5,783 nucleotides of DNA from Methylobacteriaceae bacterium. Its GTDB lineage: Bacteria; Pseudomonadota; Alphaproteobacteria; Rhizobiales; Beijerinckiaceae. A program made the translations under genes and the position numbers. Within the stretch, counting starts at the first letter, position 1. The number at the start of each line of letters is the position of its first letter. Below, one piece after another: positions 1-5,783 of the stretch. Under the pieces are notes generated by a model. The model saw nothing but the letters and a program-made list of their open reading frames with translations. It was not told where the DNA came from and searched no databases. The stretch is from assembly GCA_019247255.1 (NCBI GenBank), contig JAFAPJ010000006.1:1-5783 (forward strand), written 5' to 3'.

Positions 1-1202
1 ACGAGGCCGTCCGCCACCCAGGCCTTGTCGCGCGGCGCCCGGGTCGCGCGGGAGAGCCATTCGCGCACGCGGCCCGGATTGCCTTCGGCTTCCTCGAGAT
101 CGGCCATCGCCAGGCAGATCCCAACCGTCGGTCGCTCGGCGAGGAGCGGCTGCAGGGCCTCGCGCGCCCGCCTGAAGTCGCGCGTATCCATGGCGGCCCG
201 GGCGATCGCGAGCCGGGCTTCCGGCGCCCAGCGCGAGAGGCGCGCCAGGTTCTCGGCCCGTCGCACCCGGTCGGCCGCCGAATCCCCGGACCGGAGGTTC
301 AGGTAGGCGCCGGCGAGCTCGGGATGCGGGTCCGCCGCCCAGGCGGTCTCGATCACCTTCGCGGCGCGCCGGAGGTCGCCGCGGCGGGCGAGCGCCCGGC
401 CGGCGAGCGCCGCCGCGGGGACGAGGTCCGGCGCGAGCCGAACGGCGTCGAGCGCGGATTTGAGCGCCCCCTCGGGATCGCCCTCCTCCCGGTCGAGCGC
501 GTCCGCGGCGAGCAGCACGGCGCGCTGCCGGCGCGACTGGTCGCGCGGCACGAGGCCGAGCGAGGTCCTCCGCTCGACGAGGCCGATCGCGCCGCGCCAA
601 TCGCGCTCGGCCGATCGCGCCTCAAGCACGGCGTCGCTCGCCCAGCCGACCGCCGGGGCGGTCCGCGCCGCCTCCTCCGCGTAATGCCGGGCGTTCTCCA
701 TCTCGCCGCGGCGCCGCGCCTCGAGATAAAGGCCGCGCAGGCCGAGCACCTTCGTGTCGGAGACCTCCGCCATGCGCTGGAAGGCGGCCTCCGCGGCGTC
801 CCGGTTCCCGGCGGCCTGGGCCGCTTGCGCCTTCAGAAGGAGCGCGAGCGGCTGCGGGCCGACCAGGCGTTCGGCTTCCCCGGCGTAGCGCCGGGCGGCC
901 GTGACATCACCCGCCCCGACCGCGACGAGGCCGCGCGACAGGGCGGCGAGGCCGCGCTCGCGACGCTTCGCGGCCGAACGGCGGCGCAGGCGCGAGGGCA
1001 GGTTCGCGAAGCCGCTCGCGATGGCCCAGACGAGCGAGAGCGCGATCGACACGACGACGATCGCGACGGCTCCGACCGCGAGCGAGGTCGTGTATTCGCG
1101 ACCCGCCCAGGTGATCGAGATCGTCTCGGGATGCTCGGCCAGCCAGACCGCGCCGGCGGCCGCGACCCCGACGAGGACGAAGAAGACGAGGACGCGCCAC
1201 AT
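1..1202 (-). CDS. hemY: HemY-type inner-membrane TPR protein (partial, C-terminus off the left edge)
   Basis: The reading frame is open from the ATG at 1202 to the window edge, giving 400 complete codons. The protein begins MWRVLVFFVLVGVAAAGAVW, a first membrane segment at about residues 2-22. A short loop with the HemY_N-like stretch HPETISITWAGRE (24-36) follows, then a second membrane segment at about 40-64. After a basic patch (RLRRRSAAKRRER, 71-83) come alanine-rich helical repeats of TPR type, about 85-400. This matches HemY_N proteins of Proteobacteria, which lie in haem operons but have no established enzymatic step. They should not be confused with the unrelated Bacillus HemY protoporphyrinogen oxidase. 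The last visible residues, KAWVADGL, correspond to a conserved segment shortly before the family's C-terminus, so perhaps 50-150 residues are missing. It is the last visible gene of the hemC operon, 13 bp after mic60, with AGGAG overlapping the mic60 stop. The family call is firm; the molecular role is inferred only as a membrane scaffold or assembly factor. Confidence 0.93.
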   Translation of the reverse strand, partial: MWRVLVFFVLVGVAAAGAVWLAEHPETISITWAGREYTTSLAVGAVAIVVVSIALSLVWAIASGFANLPSRLRRRSAAKRRERGLAALSRGLVAVGAGDVTAARRYAGEAERLVGPQPLALLLKAQAAQAAGNRDAAEAAFQRMAEVSDTKVLGLRGLYLEARRRGEMENARHYAEEAARTAPAVGWASDAVLEARSAERDWRGAIGLVERRTSLGLVPRDQSRRQRAVLLAADALDREEGDPEGALKSALDAVRLAPDLVPAAALAGRALARRGDLRRAAKVIETAWAADPHPELAGAYLNLRSGDSAADRVRRAENLARLSRWAPEARLAIARAAMDTRDFRRAREALQPLLAERPTVGICLAMADLEEAEGNPGRVREWLSRATRAPRDKAWVADGL

Positions 1203-1212
1203 CGCGGGGAGG

Positions 1213-1217
1213 CTCCT
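1213..1217 (-). promoter_or_regulatory. Ribosome binding site of hemY, overlapping the mic60 stop codon
   Basis: On the minus strand the mic60 stop TAG (1218-1216) runs directly into AGGAG (1217-1213), followed by 10 nt and the hemY ATG at 1202. This fixes the hemY start. It also suggests that ribosomes finishing mic60 help expose or load the hemY site, i.e. translational coupling. Confidence 0.75.
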
Positions 1218-3042
1218 ATCGGGCGGGCGCGTCGAGCGCGCCGAGCGCCTGGGACGAGATGGCGGCGACGGCCTTGTCCGCCGCGACGCGCGCCTTCAGC
1301 TTCGCGGCCCAGGCGGCGGCCGGCTGGCGGGTCGCCTCCGGCAGCGCATCGAACGACGCCGCCGCATCGGCGAGGGCGCCGCGGTTCAGCGCCGACTCGA
1401 TCCGGGCGACGAGGCCCGGCACGTCCTGGCCGCTGCCGTCGCCGATCGCCCGCACCGTGACGATCTTGTCGGCCATGCGGATCAGCCGGTCGCCGATCGA
1501 CTCCGCCGGTCGCGCCGGTTCGCTCAGCATGCGCTCGCCGAGCGGCTTGAACTCGGCCGCGAGGGCGGGCGCCGTCGGGGGCGCCGCCTCCGCGTAAGGC
1601 TTCAAGGGCGCGAGCGCGGCCGGATCGGTGCCGAGCCGGTCGAGCGCGCCCAGCGCCGGGCCGATCGGCGCGCCGGCGCGCAGGGCGTCAGACACGCGCC
1701 CGACAACGACCGCGCGCAGGCCGGCCTGCAGCAGCGCCGGCGGGAGCTTGCCGAGATCGGCCGAGATCGTCTGGAGCCGTTCGCCATGTTCGCGCGTCGC
1801 GCCCTGGAGACCGGTCAGCGCCTCCGCGGTCTGGCGGCCCGACTCGTCGAGCTTCGTCCCGAGCGCGTCGACCCGGCCCGACAGCTCGCCGATCCGCCCC
1901 GTCTCGGCCTGGGCCTGCTTCAGCCCGTCCGCCAGGCCCGCGATCCGGGAGGACAGCTCGTCGACCGCCTTCGCGGGCGCGGCCTCTCCGGACCGGGCCT
2001 CGACCTGAGCGAGCCGAGGGCCCAGCCCCTCGAGCGCCCCGACCCGCTGCCCGAGCTCCGCGACCGCCGGGTCCGGTCCGGCCGCCGGGCTCGCGGCGGG
2101 CGCCGCATTGCCGGCCGCGCCGTCGCGCGCGCTCGCCTGCTGGTGCAAGGTCGCGATCTCGGCCGCGAGACCCTGCCGCTCCGTTTCCAGCGCCGCGACG
2201 CGTCGGTCGAGACCGGCCGTCGCCTCGGGGTTCGGCACGGCGGCCGAGCTCGGCGCAGCCGCGCGCTGCTCCAGGGTCGCGACGCGACGGGCGAGGCCGC
2301 CATCGTCGCCGCCCGGACCGCGGGTGAGATAGCCCGACCCGAAGACGAGACCGCCGCCGACGAGACCGCCGACCAGGGATGCCGCGAGCAACGACCCGGC
2401 GCTCCGACGCGGCTCGGCGGCGGCCTTTCGTGACGCGGCCGGATCAGGCTCCGCCGACCGTGCCGCAGGCTCGGCGCCCTCGACCTCGGCCGACCGGCTC
2501 GCCGCGAAGCCGCCGAGCGCGGAGCGGGACGTGGCCGACGCCGAGATCGGCTCGGGGCCGGCTTCAAGGACGGCTTCGCTGGCCGGAGCCGGGGCGGGCG
2601 CGTCCGGTGCCGGTCCGGCGACCGGGTCGGACGACGAGGCTTCCATCGCGGCCGGCTCGGGCCCGACCGGAAGGGTCGCAGGCCTTGCCGCGGCCATCTC
2701 GTCCGCGGGAGGACTGGCCTCAGCCGCGGGAACGGCGGCCGGCTCGTCGGCCGTGAACACCCGGACGCGTCCGCTCGTCGCCAGCTCGGCGGTCTCGGAC
2801 GTCGCGTCGTCGAGCCCCGTCGCCGCGACAGGCTCGATCGCGGTCGGAACCTCAGCCTCGGCTGCGGCTGCGGCGCCCGCAGACGCCGTCTCGTCCTCCC
2901 GCGCAGCCTCGGTCTCGGCCTCCTTGGCGCTCTCCATCTCGCTCTCGTCCTTGGCGGCGGCCGCGGTCTCGCTCGCGATCGCGGTCAGGTCGATGGTCGG
3001 CGGCTTGCGCCGATAGGGGTCCTGCCGGCGGCGATTGCTCAT
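1216..3042 (-). CDS. mic60: Alphaproteobacterial mitofilin/Mic60 homologue (COG4223-type membrane protein)
   Basis: The protein has 608 residues. Domains in order: a short basic N-terminus (MSNRRRQDPYRRKPPTIDLT), with the PPTIDLTA patch often seen in this family; an Ala/Glu/Pro-rich, mostly acidic low-complexity tail, about 22-200; a basic flank (R205, R212, R213); one membrane helix at about 214-239 with stacked GxxxG spacings (G225-G229, G226-G230, G231-G235); a long coiled coil, about 248-430, with heptad-like blocks such as LARRVATLEQR and VDALGTKLDE; and a C-terminal region, about 436-600, containing GLRAVVVGRVSDALRAGAPI and LKPYAEAAPPTAPAL, the conserved mitofilin-like part. Topology is inferred as N-terminus in the cytoplasm and coiled coil plus C-terminus in the periplasm. 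Homologues are the bacterial relatives of the mitochondrial cristae protein Mic60 and are linked to intracytoplasmic membrane shape. The position between hemD and hemY is characteristic. The start is fixed because no start codon lies between it and the upstream in-frame TGA. No convincing Shine-Dalgarno precedes it. Confidence 0.9.
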   Translation of the reverse strand: MSNRRRQDPYRRKPPTIDLTAIASETAAAAKDESEMESAKEAETEAAREDETASAGAAAAAEAEVPTAIEPVAATGLDDATSETAELATSGRVRVFTADEPAAVPAAEASPPADEMAAARPATLPVGPEPAAMEASSSDPVAGPAPDAPAPAPASEAVLEAGPEPISASATSRSALGGFAASRSAEVEGAEPAARSAEPDPAASRKAAAEPRRSAGSLLAASLVGGLVGGGLVFGSGYLTRGPGGDDGGLARRVATLEQRAAAPSSAAVPNPEATAGLDRRVAALETERQGLAAEIATLHQQASARDGAAGNAAPAASPAAGPDPAVAELGQRVGALEGLGPRLAQVEARSGEAAPAKAVDELSSRIAGLADGLKQAQAETGRIGELSGRVDALGTKLDESGRQTAEALTGLQGATREHGERLQTISADLGKLPPALLQAGLRAVVVGRVSDALRAGAPIGPALGALDRLGTDPAALAPLKPYAEAAPPTAPALAAEFKPLGERMLSEPARPAESIGDRLIRMADKIVTVRAIGDGSGQDVPGLVARIESALNRGALADAAASFDALPEATRQPAAAWAAKLKARVAADKAVAAISSQALGALDAPAR

Positions 3043-3064
3043 CGGGCGGGTCGATCCATGGTGC

Positions 3065-3084
3065 CGCGGCCAACGTCAGCCGCG
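3065..3084 (-). repeat. Short hairpin in the hemD-mic60 gap
   Basis: On the minus strand CGCGGC (3084-3079) can pair with GCCGCG (3070-3065) across the 8-nt loop TGACGTTG, within the 46-bp gap between the hemD stop and the mic60 ATG. There is no T-tract, so it is not an intrinsic terminator. It might act as an intercistronic RNA structure, but a 6-bp stem is common by chance at this GC content. Confidence 0.3.
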
Positions 3085-3088
3085 CGAT

Positions 3089-3832
3089 TCAGTTCGTCCT
3101 TAGCACCCCGATCGTGGCGGGAGCGAGCCCGCCGGCCGGAGGCCGAAACCCCGTCAGCGCCGCGAAAAGCGCGTCCTCGTCCGGCCGCGCCGCGACCGCG
3201 ATCCGGGCTCCGGCAAGGCCGGCGAGACCCGCCGCCACGTCGGCCGACAGGCAGGCATGGCCGAGGTCGGCGAGAGCCTCGCCAAGCCCTTCGCGCCGGG
3301 CGAGCGCGACGAGCGTCTCGGCACTGCGGCGCGAGAAGTGGAGCGCCGCCCCGACCGCACCCGCCCGCAAGGCTTCCGCGGCTCCGGCATCGAGCCGCGC
3401 CGCGGCCTCGGCCGCGTAGACCTCCCAGGGGACGACCGAGTAGCCGACCCGCGCCAGCGACCGGGCCGGCTCTGGCTTGCGGTCGCGCCCGCAGGGATGG
3501 AGGAGGCGCGATCCGGGCGACAGCTCCGCCGCGACGAGCCGCGCGAGCGCCCTCGCGTCACCGTCCGCGACGCGAGCTGCAAGGCCGTGAGCCGCGAGCG
3601 CCGCCGCCGTGCGGGCCCCGACCGCGTAGACCGGCGCGTCGGCCGCGCCCGGGAGCGCCGGCACCGCCTGGGCGCTCGTGACGAGCACCGCCGCGAAAGA
3701 GCCGGCCGGCCGCTCGGTCGCGAGCGCGCGCACCTCCAGCACGGGTGCGACGATCGCCTCGTCCCCGGCCTCCGCGAGGCGCCGCGCGGTGCGGTGCGCC
3801 TCGTCCCGCGGCCGGGTCACGAGGACCAGCAT
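3089..3832 (-). CDS. hemD: Uroporphyrinogen-III synthase
   Basis: The protein has 247 residues, the normal length for stand-alone HemD. It cyclises hydroxymethylbilane to uroporphyrinogen III with inversion of ring D, the branch-point tetrapyrrole for haem, sirohaem, cobalamin and bacteriochlorophyll. The family is poorly conserved, but its landmarks are present: the N-terminal LVTRP (4-8), LVTSAQAV (50-57, the usual TS..AV motif), VYAVGARTA (68-76), a GRDRKPE segment before VGYSVVPWEVYAA (about 115-141), HFSRRSAETL (165-174) and CLSADVAAGL (194-203). These fit the two-lobed fold with an active-site cleft. The ATG lies 4 nt after the hemC TGA with no visible Shine-Dalgarno, so it is probably translated by reinitiation or coupling to hemC. 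The enzyme is cytoplasmic and uses the unstable product of HemC, which fits the tight linkage. No frameshift or truncation is visible. Confidence 0.95.
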   Translation of the reverse strand: MLVLVTRPRDEAHRTARRLAEAGDEAIVAPVLEVRALATERPAGSFAAVLVTSAQAVPALPGAADAPVYAVGARTAAALAAHGLAARVADGDARALARLVAAELSPGSRLLHPCGRDRKPEPARSLARVGYSVVPWEVYAAEAAARLDAGAAEALRAGAVGAALHFSRRSAETLVALARREGLGEALADLGHACLSADVAAGLAGLAGARIAVAARPDEDALFAALTGFRPPAGGLAPATIGVLRTN

Positions 3833-3836
3833 GGGG

Positions 3837-4763
3837 TCAGGCTGCCAGCACGCCGCCCGGCAGCCGCGCGCGAAGGTCCTGGCCGGCCTCGCGGCCGATC
3901 CGTTCCGCGTCCGCGACCGGGCCATGGCCCGCGACCTCGACGGCGAGCGAGCCGTCCGGCGCGACGACGAGCCCGCGGAACGAGAGCGTTCCGTCCCGGA
4001 TCGTGGCGTGGCCGGCGATCGGCGTGCGGCAGGAGCCGTCGAGCACGGCGAGGAACGCCCGCTCGGCCGCAAGCGCCTGGTGCGTCTCGCGGTGGTCGAC
4101 GAGGTCGATGGCGTCGCGGACGCGGCGGTCTTCCGCGCGCGTCACGATCGCGATCGCGCCCTGGCCGACGGCCGGCAGCATCTCATCGATCGACAGGATC
4201 GCAGTGCCCTTCTCGGCGAGGCCGAGCCGCTTCAGCCCGGCGAGCGCCAGGATGGTGGCGCCCACCTCGCCGCGTCCGAGCTTCGCGAGCCGCGTCTCGA
4301 CGCTGCCCCGGAAATTGACGACCTGAAGGTCGGGCCTCGTCCTGAGCATGATGGCGCCGCGGCGGAGCGAGGCCGTGCCGACGACCGTCCCGTGCGGCAG
4401 GCCCGCGACGCTGTCCGCGAGCGGCGAGACCAGGACGTCGCGCACGTCCTCCCGGGGCAGGCAGCCCGCGACCGCGAGGCCAGGGGGGAGGGCGGTCGGC
4501 AGGTCCTTCGCCGAATGCACCGCGAAATCGGTCCGGCCGGACAGGAGCGCCTCGTCGAGCTCCTTCGTGAAGAGCCCTTTGCCGCCCGCCTCCGAGAGCG
4601 GGCGATCGCGGATGAGGTCGCCCGTCGTCTCCGTCGGCGCGAGCTCGACCCGGTCCGGCTCCCAGCCGAGGGCGGCCGAGAGCCTCGCCGCCGCTTCCCG
4701 CGCTTGCGCCATCGCGAGGGGGCTGCGTCGGGTGCCGAGAACGAGGCGGTCGGTGCGGGACAA
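3837..4763 (-). CDS. hemC: Hydroxymethylbilane synthase (porphobilinogen deaminase), TTG start
   Basis: The protein has 308 residues, typical for the family. It polymerises four porphobilinogens into hydroxymethylbilane on a covalently bound dipyrromethane cofactor. Family motifs in order: LVLGTRRSPLAMAQA (7-21), GGKGLFTKELDEAL (60-73), HSAKDLPT (83-90, with the lysine and catalytic aspartate K86-D87), GTASLRRGA (129-137, R134/R135), NFRGSVETRLAKL (150-162, R152/R158), AVGQGAIAI (198-206) and GSCRTPIAGHA (243-253), in which C245 is the expected cofactor-attachment cysteine. All key residues look intact. The frame is open further upstream, to an ATG at 4955 inside tsaD. That extension has no family similarity and would overlap the divergent gene. 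The TTG at 4763 sits 9 nt after a strong AAGGAG and starts directly before the conserved N-terminus, so I chose it. It is the first gene of the hemC-hemD-mic60-hemY operon. Confidence 0.96.
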   Translation of the reverse strand: MSRTDRLVLGTRRSPLAMAQAREAAARLSAALGWEPDRVELAPTETTGDLIRDRPLSEAGGKGLFTKELDEALLSGRTDFAVHSAKDLPTALPPGLAVAGCLPREDVRDVLVSPLADSVAGLPHGTVVGTASLRRGAIMLRTRPDLQVVNFRGSVETRLAKLGRGEVGATILALAGLKRLGLAEKGTAILSIDEMLPAVGQGAIAIVTRAEDRRVRDAIDLVDHRETHQALAAERAFLAVLDGSCRTPIAGHATIRDGTLSFRGLVVAPDGSLAVEVAGHGPVADAERIGREAGQDLRARLPGGVLAA

Positions 4764-4772
4764 GGCGCGAGG

Positions 4773-4778
4773 CTCCTT
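4773..4778 (-). promoter_or_regulatory. Shine-Dalgarno AAGGAG deciding the hemC TTG start
   Basis: The minus strand reads GGAAGGAG, then CCTCGCGCC, then TTG. A near-ideal Shine-Dalgarno lies 9 nt before TTG (4763). No ATG or GTG in the hemC frame lies nearby, and the conserved HemC N-terminus starts six codons later. This supports TTG as the true start. Confidence 0.8.
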
Positions 4779-4799
4779 CCGGCCGGGTTGGCGGGCCGG
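4779..4799 (-). repeat. Potential hairpin in the hemC leader, abutting the ribosome binding site
   Basis: CCGGCC (plus 4779-4784) and GGCCGG (plus 4794-4799) can form a 6-bp all-GC stem with a 9-nt loop. In the hemC transcript this hairpin would end exactly where AAGGAG begins (4778), so it could influence ribosome access. Its right arm is part of the larger inverted repeat centred on the promoter. Function is inference only. Confidence 0.35.
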
Positions 4800-4815
4800 G
4801 TCACGCCGTCTATAG
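4787..4815 (+). promoter_or_regulatory. Candidate sigma-70 type promoter for tsaD
   Basis: GTTGGC (4787-4792), 17 bp, CTATAG (4810-4815) resembles the alphaproteobacterial housekeeping pattern CTTGAC-17-CTATAT, with 4 of 6 and 5 of 6 matches. It is the only AT-containing box in the 112-bp gap. Transcription would start near 4822-4823, giving a leader of about 53 nt. The call is by eye and not confirmed by transcription data. Confidence 0.5.
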
Positions 4816-4833
4816 GCCAGCCTCCCGGCCCGC
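4791..4833. repeat. Perfect 10-bp inverted repeat bracketing the divergent -10 box
   Basis: GCGGGCCGGG (4791-4800) and its exact reverse complement CCCGGCCCGC (4824-4833) are separated by 23 bp. Arm centres are 33 bp apart, about three helical turns. The dyad centre (4812) falls on CTATAG (4810-4815). An 8-bp copy of the core, CGGGCCGG, recurs at 4853-4860 before tsaD. The repeat itself is certain; a role as operator or RNA structure is inferred. Confidence 0.65.
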
Positions 4834-4838
4834 GCGAG
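4810..4838 (-). promoter_or_regulatory. Candidate promoter for the hemC operon, sharing the -10 box with tsaD
   Basis: CTATAG is self-complementary, so the same bases (4815-4810) can be read as a -10 on the minus strand. At 17-bp spacing the -35 position (4838-4833) reads CTCGCG, only 3 of 6 to CTTGAC. This arm is therefore weak and might need an activator. The predicted start is near 4803, with a leader of about 40 nt before TTG. No Irr/ICE-like, FnrL-like or other familiar haem-related operator was recognised. Confidence 0.35.
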
Positions 4839-4875
4839 GCGTTCTCCCCCGCCGGGCCGGAGCGAACCCGACCCC

Positions 4876-5783
4876 ATGCGCGTGCTAGGCCTCGAGACGA
4901 CCTGCGACGAGACCGCCGCGGCGGTCGTCGCGCTCGAGGGCGGGCGCGGACGCATCCTGTCGAACGAGGTCTTCAGCCAGATCGCCCAGCACGCCGCCTA
5001 TGGCGGGGTGGTGCCCGAGATCGCGGCCCGCGCGCATGTCGAGGTGATCGACCGCCTCGTCGCCCGGGCGCTCGCGACCGCGGGCGTGACCCTCGGCGAG
5101 CTCGACGGGGTCGCGGGCGCGGCCGGGCCCGGCCTCATCGGCGGGGTGCTGGTCGGGCTCACGACCGCGAAGGCGCTGGCGCTCGTCGCCGGCAAGCCGC
5201 TCCTCGCGGTGAACCATCTCGAGGGGCATGCGCTGACGGCGCGTTTGACGGACGGGATCGCCTTCCCGTACCTGCTCCTCCTCGTCTCGGGAGGTCACAG
5301 CCAGCTTCTCGCGGTGCGCGGGGTCGGCGACTACCTCCGGCTCGGCACCACGGTCGACGACGCGCTCGGCGAGGCTTTCGACAAGGTCGCGAAGCTTCTC
5401 GGCCTCGCCTATCCGGGCGGCCCGGAGGTCGAGCGGGAGGCCGCGAAGGGCGATCCCGAGCGCTTCGCGCTGCCGCGGCCGATGCTCGGGCGGCCGGTTC
5501 CCGACTTCTCGCTGTCGGGGCTCAAGACAGCGTTGCGGCTCGAGGCCGAGCGGGTCGCGCCGCTCACCGCGACCGACATCGCGGACCTCTGCGCGAGCTT
5601 CCAGGCCGCCGCGGTCGATGTCGTGGCGGACCGCACCCGCGTCGCGCTGCGCGCCTTCCGCGAGGCTGTCGGGCACCCGACCGCGCTCGTGGTCGCGGGC
5701 GGCGTGGCGGCGAACGGCGCGATCCGCCGCGCGCTCGCCCGTCTCGCCGCGGAGGCGGGCCTGCCGCTCGTCGCGCCGCCCCT
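4876..5783 (+). CDS. tsaD: tRNA N6-adenosine threonylcarbamoyltransferase TsaD (partial, C-terminus off the right edge)
   Basis: The frame is open from ATG 4876 to the window end: 302 complete codons of an expected ~340-360. TsaD (formerly Gcp/YgjD) transfers threonylcarbamoyl from threonylcarbamoyl-AMP to A37 of ANN-decoding tRNAs, making t6A, together with TsaB and TsaE in the cytoplasm. Seen in order: [14 protein letters not shown] (5-18, ASKHA nucleotide-binding start), [17 protein letters not shown] (40-56), [13 protein letters not shown] (83-95), NHLEGH (113-118, metal-binding histidines H114 and H118), VSGGHS (137-142), [17 protein letters not shown] (161-177), YPGGPEVE (179-186), [11 protein letters not shown] (208-218) and [12 protein letters not shown] (273-284). 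The late metal-binding aspartate is beyond the edge. It is divergently transcribed from hemC, an arrangement I know from Hyphomicrobiales, where gpsA often follows. The Shine-Dalgarno is weak (GGAG 4859-4862, 13 nt before ATG). The start agrees with the family N-terminus. Confidence 0.97.
   Translation, partial: MRVLGLETTCDETAAAVVALEGGRGRILSNEVFSQIAQHAAYGGVVPEIAARAHVEVIDRLVARALATAGVTLGELDGVAGAAGPGLIGGVLVGLTTAKALALVAGKPLLAVNHLEGHALTARLTDGIAFPYLLLLVSGGHSQLLAVRGVGDYLRLGTTVDDALGEAFDKVAKLLGLAYPGGPEVEREAAKGDPERFALPRPMLGRPVPDFSLSGLKTALRLEAERVAPLTATDIADLCASFQAAAVDVVADRTRVALRAFREAVGHPTALVVAGGVAANGAIRRALARLAAEAGLPLVAPP

Noticed and set aside
25..306. Small plus-strand ORF of 93 codons
   Set aside because: It is serine/arginine-rich low complexity, antisense to the TPR region of hemY, with no ribosome site or motif.
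324..1460. Long plus-strand open frame (378 codons) opposite hemY
   Set aside because: Its translation is Arg/Gly/Pro-rich low complexity with no recognisable domain. It lies antisense to hemY, whose protein has clear membrane segments and repeats. Long antisense frames are expected at this GC content.
901..2433. Plus-strand open frame of 510 codons opposite hemY and mic60
   Set aside because: It is arginine-rich and without motifs, spans two real genes in antisense, and has no credible ribosome site. It is a GC-driven shadow.
3065..3084. Intrinsic terminator between hemD and mic60
   Set aside because: The hairpin has a short stem and no T-tract, and the genes are spaced as an operon.
3257..4318. 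Plus-strand open frame of 353 codons opposite hemD and hemC
   Set aside because: The opposite strand encodes intact HemC and HemD with catalytic residues in place; this frame is arginine-rich and featureless.
4764..4955. Upstream extension of hemC to an ATG inside tsaD
   Set aside because: The extra 64 residues have no HemC similarity, cross the promoter region and overlap the divergent gene. The TTG with AAGGAG is better supported.
4885..5676. Minus-strand open frame of 263 codons on the right side
   Set aside because: It is antisense to tsaD, whose plus-strand frame shows every family motif and simply runs off the window edge.
1..5783. Defence system, mobile element or horizontally acquired island
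   Set aside because: All five genes are conserved core functions with uniform high-GC codon use. No integrase, transposase, toxin-antitoxin pair, tRNA attachment site or repeat array is visible.

Overview
The window is very GC-rich (roughly three quarters G+C by eye, nearly all codons ending in G or C). It carries a gene order typical of Alphaproteobacteria, most likely Hyphomicrobiales (Methylobacterium/Beijerinckiaceae-like). The order hemC-hemD-mic60-hemY divergent from tsaD, together with the protein features, supports this. The genus cannot be fixed from the sequence alone.

Layout, left to right on the + strand: (1) 1-1202, minus strand, the N-terminal ~400 residues of a HemY-type inner-membrane TPR protein, cut by the left edge. 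(2) 1216-3042, minus strand, a 608-residue alphaproteobacterial mitofilin/Mic60 homologue (COG4223 type). (3) 3089-3832, minus strand, hemD, uroporphyrinogen-III synthase. (4) 3837-4763, minus strand, hemC, hydroxymethylbilane synthase, starting at TTG behind a strong AAGGAG. (5) 4764-4875, a 112-bp divergent promoter region. (6) 4876-5783, plus strand, the first 302 codons of tsaD, the tRNA t6A synthesis protein, cut by the right edge.

Transcription runs outward from the 112-bp region. The minus-strand genes form one tight operon, hemC>hemD>mic60>hemY, with gaps of 4, 46 and 13 bp. HemC and HemD perform consecutive steps of tetrapyrrole synthesis: porphobilinogen to hydroxymethylbilane to uroporphyrinogen III. 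The last two genes encode membrane-anchored proteins, one with a periplasmic coiled coil and one with TPR-like repeats. The operon therefore couples early haem/tetrapyrrole enzymes to proteins implicated in inner-membrane architecture. tsaD is a separate housekeeping gene.

The most notable non-coding signal is a perfect 10-bp inverted repeat (4791-4800 and 4824-4833). It brackets a palindromic CTATAG that could serve as the -10 element for promoters on both strands. Every stretch over 300 bp is occupied by a gene. I saw no tRNA, rRNA, CRISPR, insertion sequence or phage element, and no clear intrinsic terminator. The overall picture is a conserved chromosomal core region rather than an accessory island.
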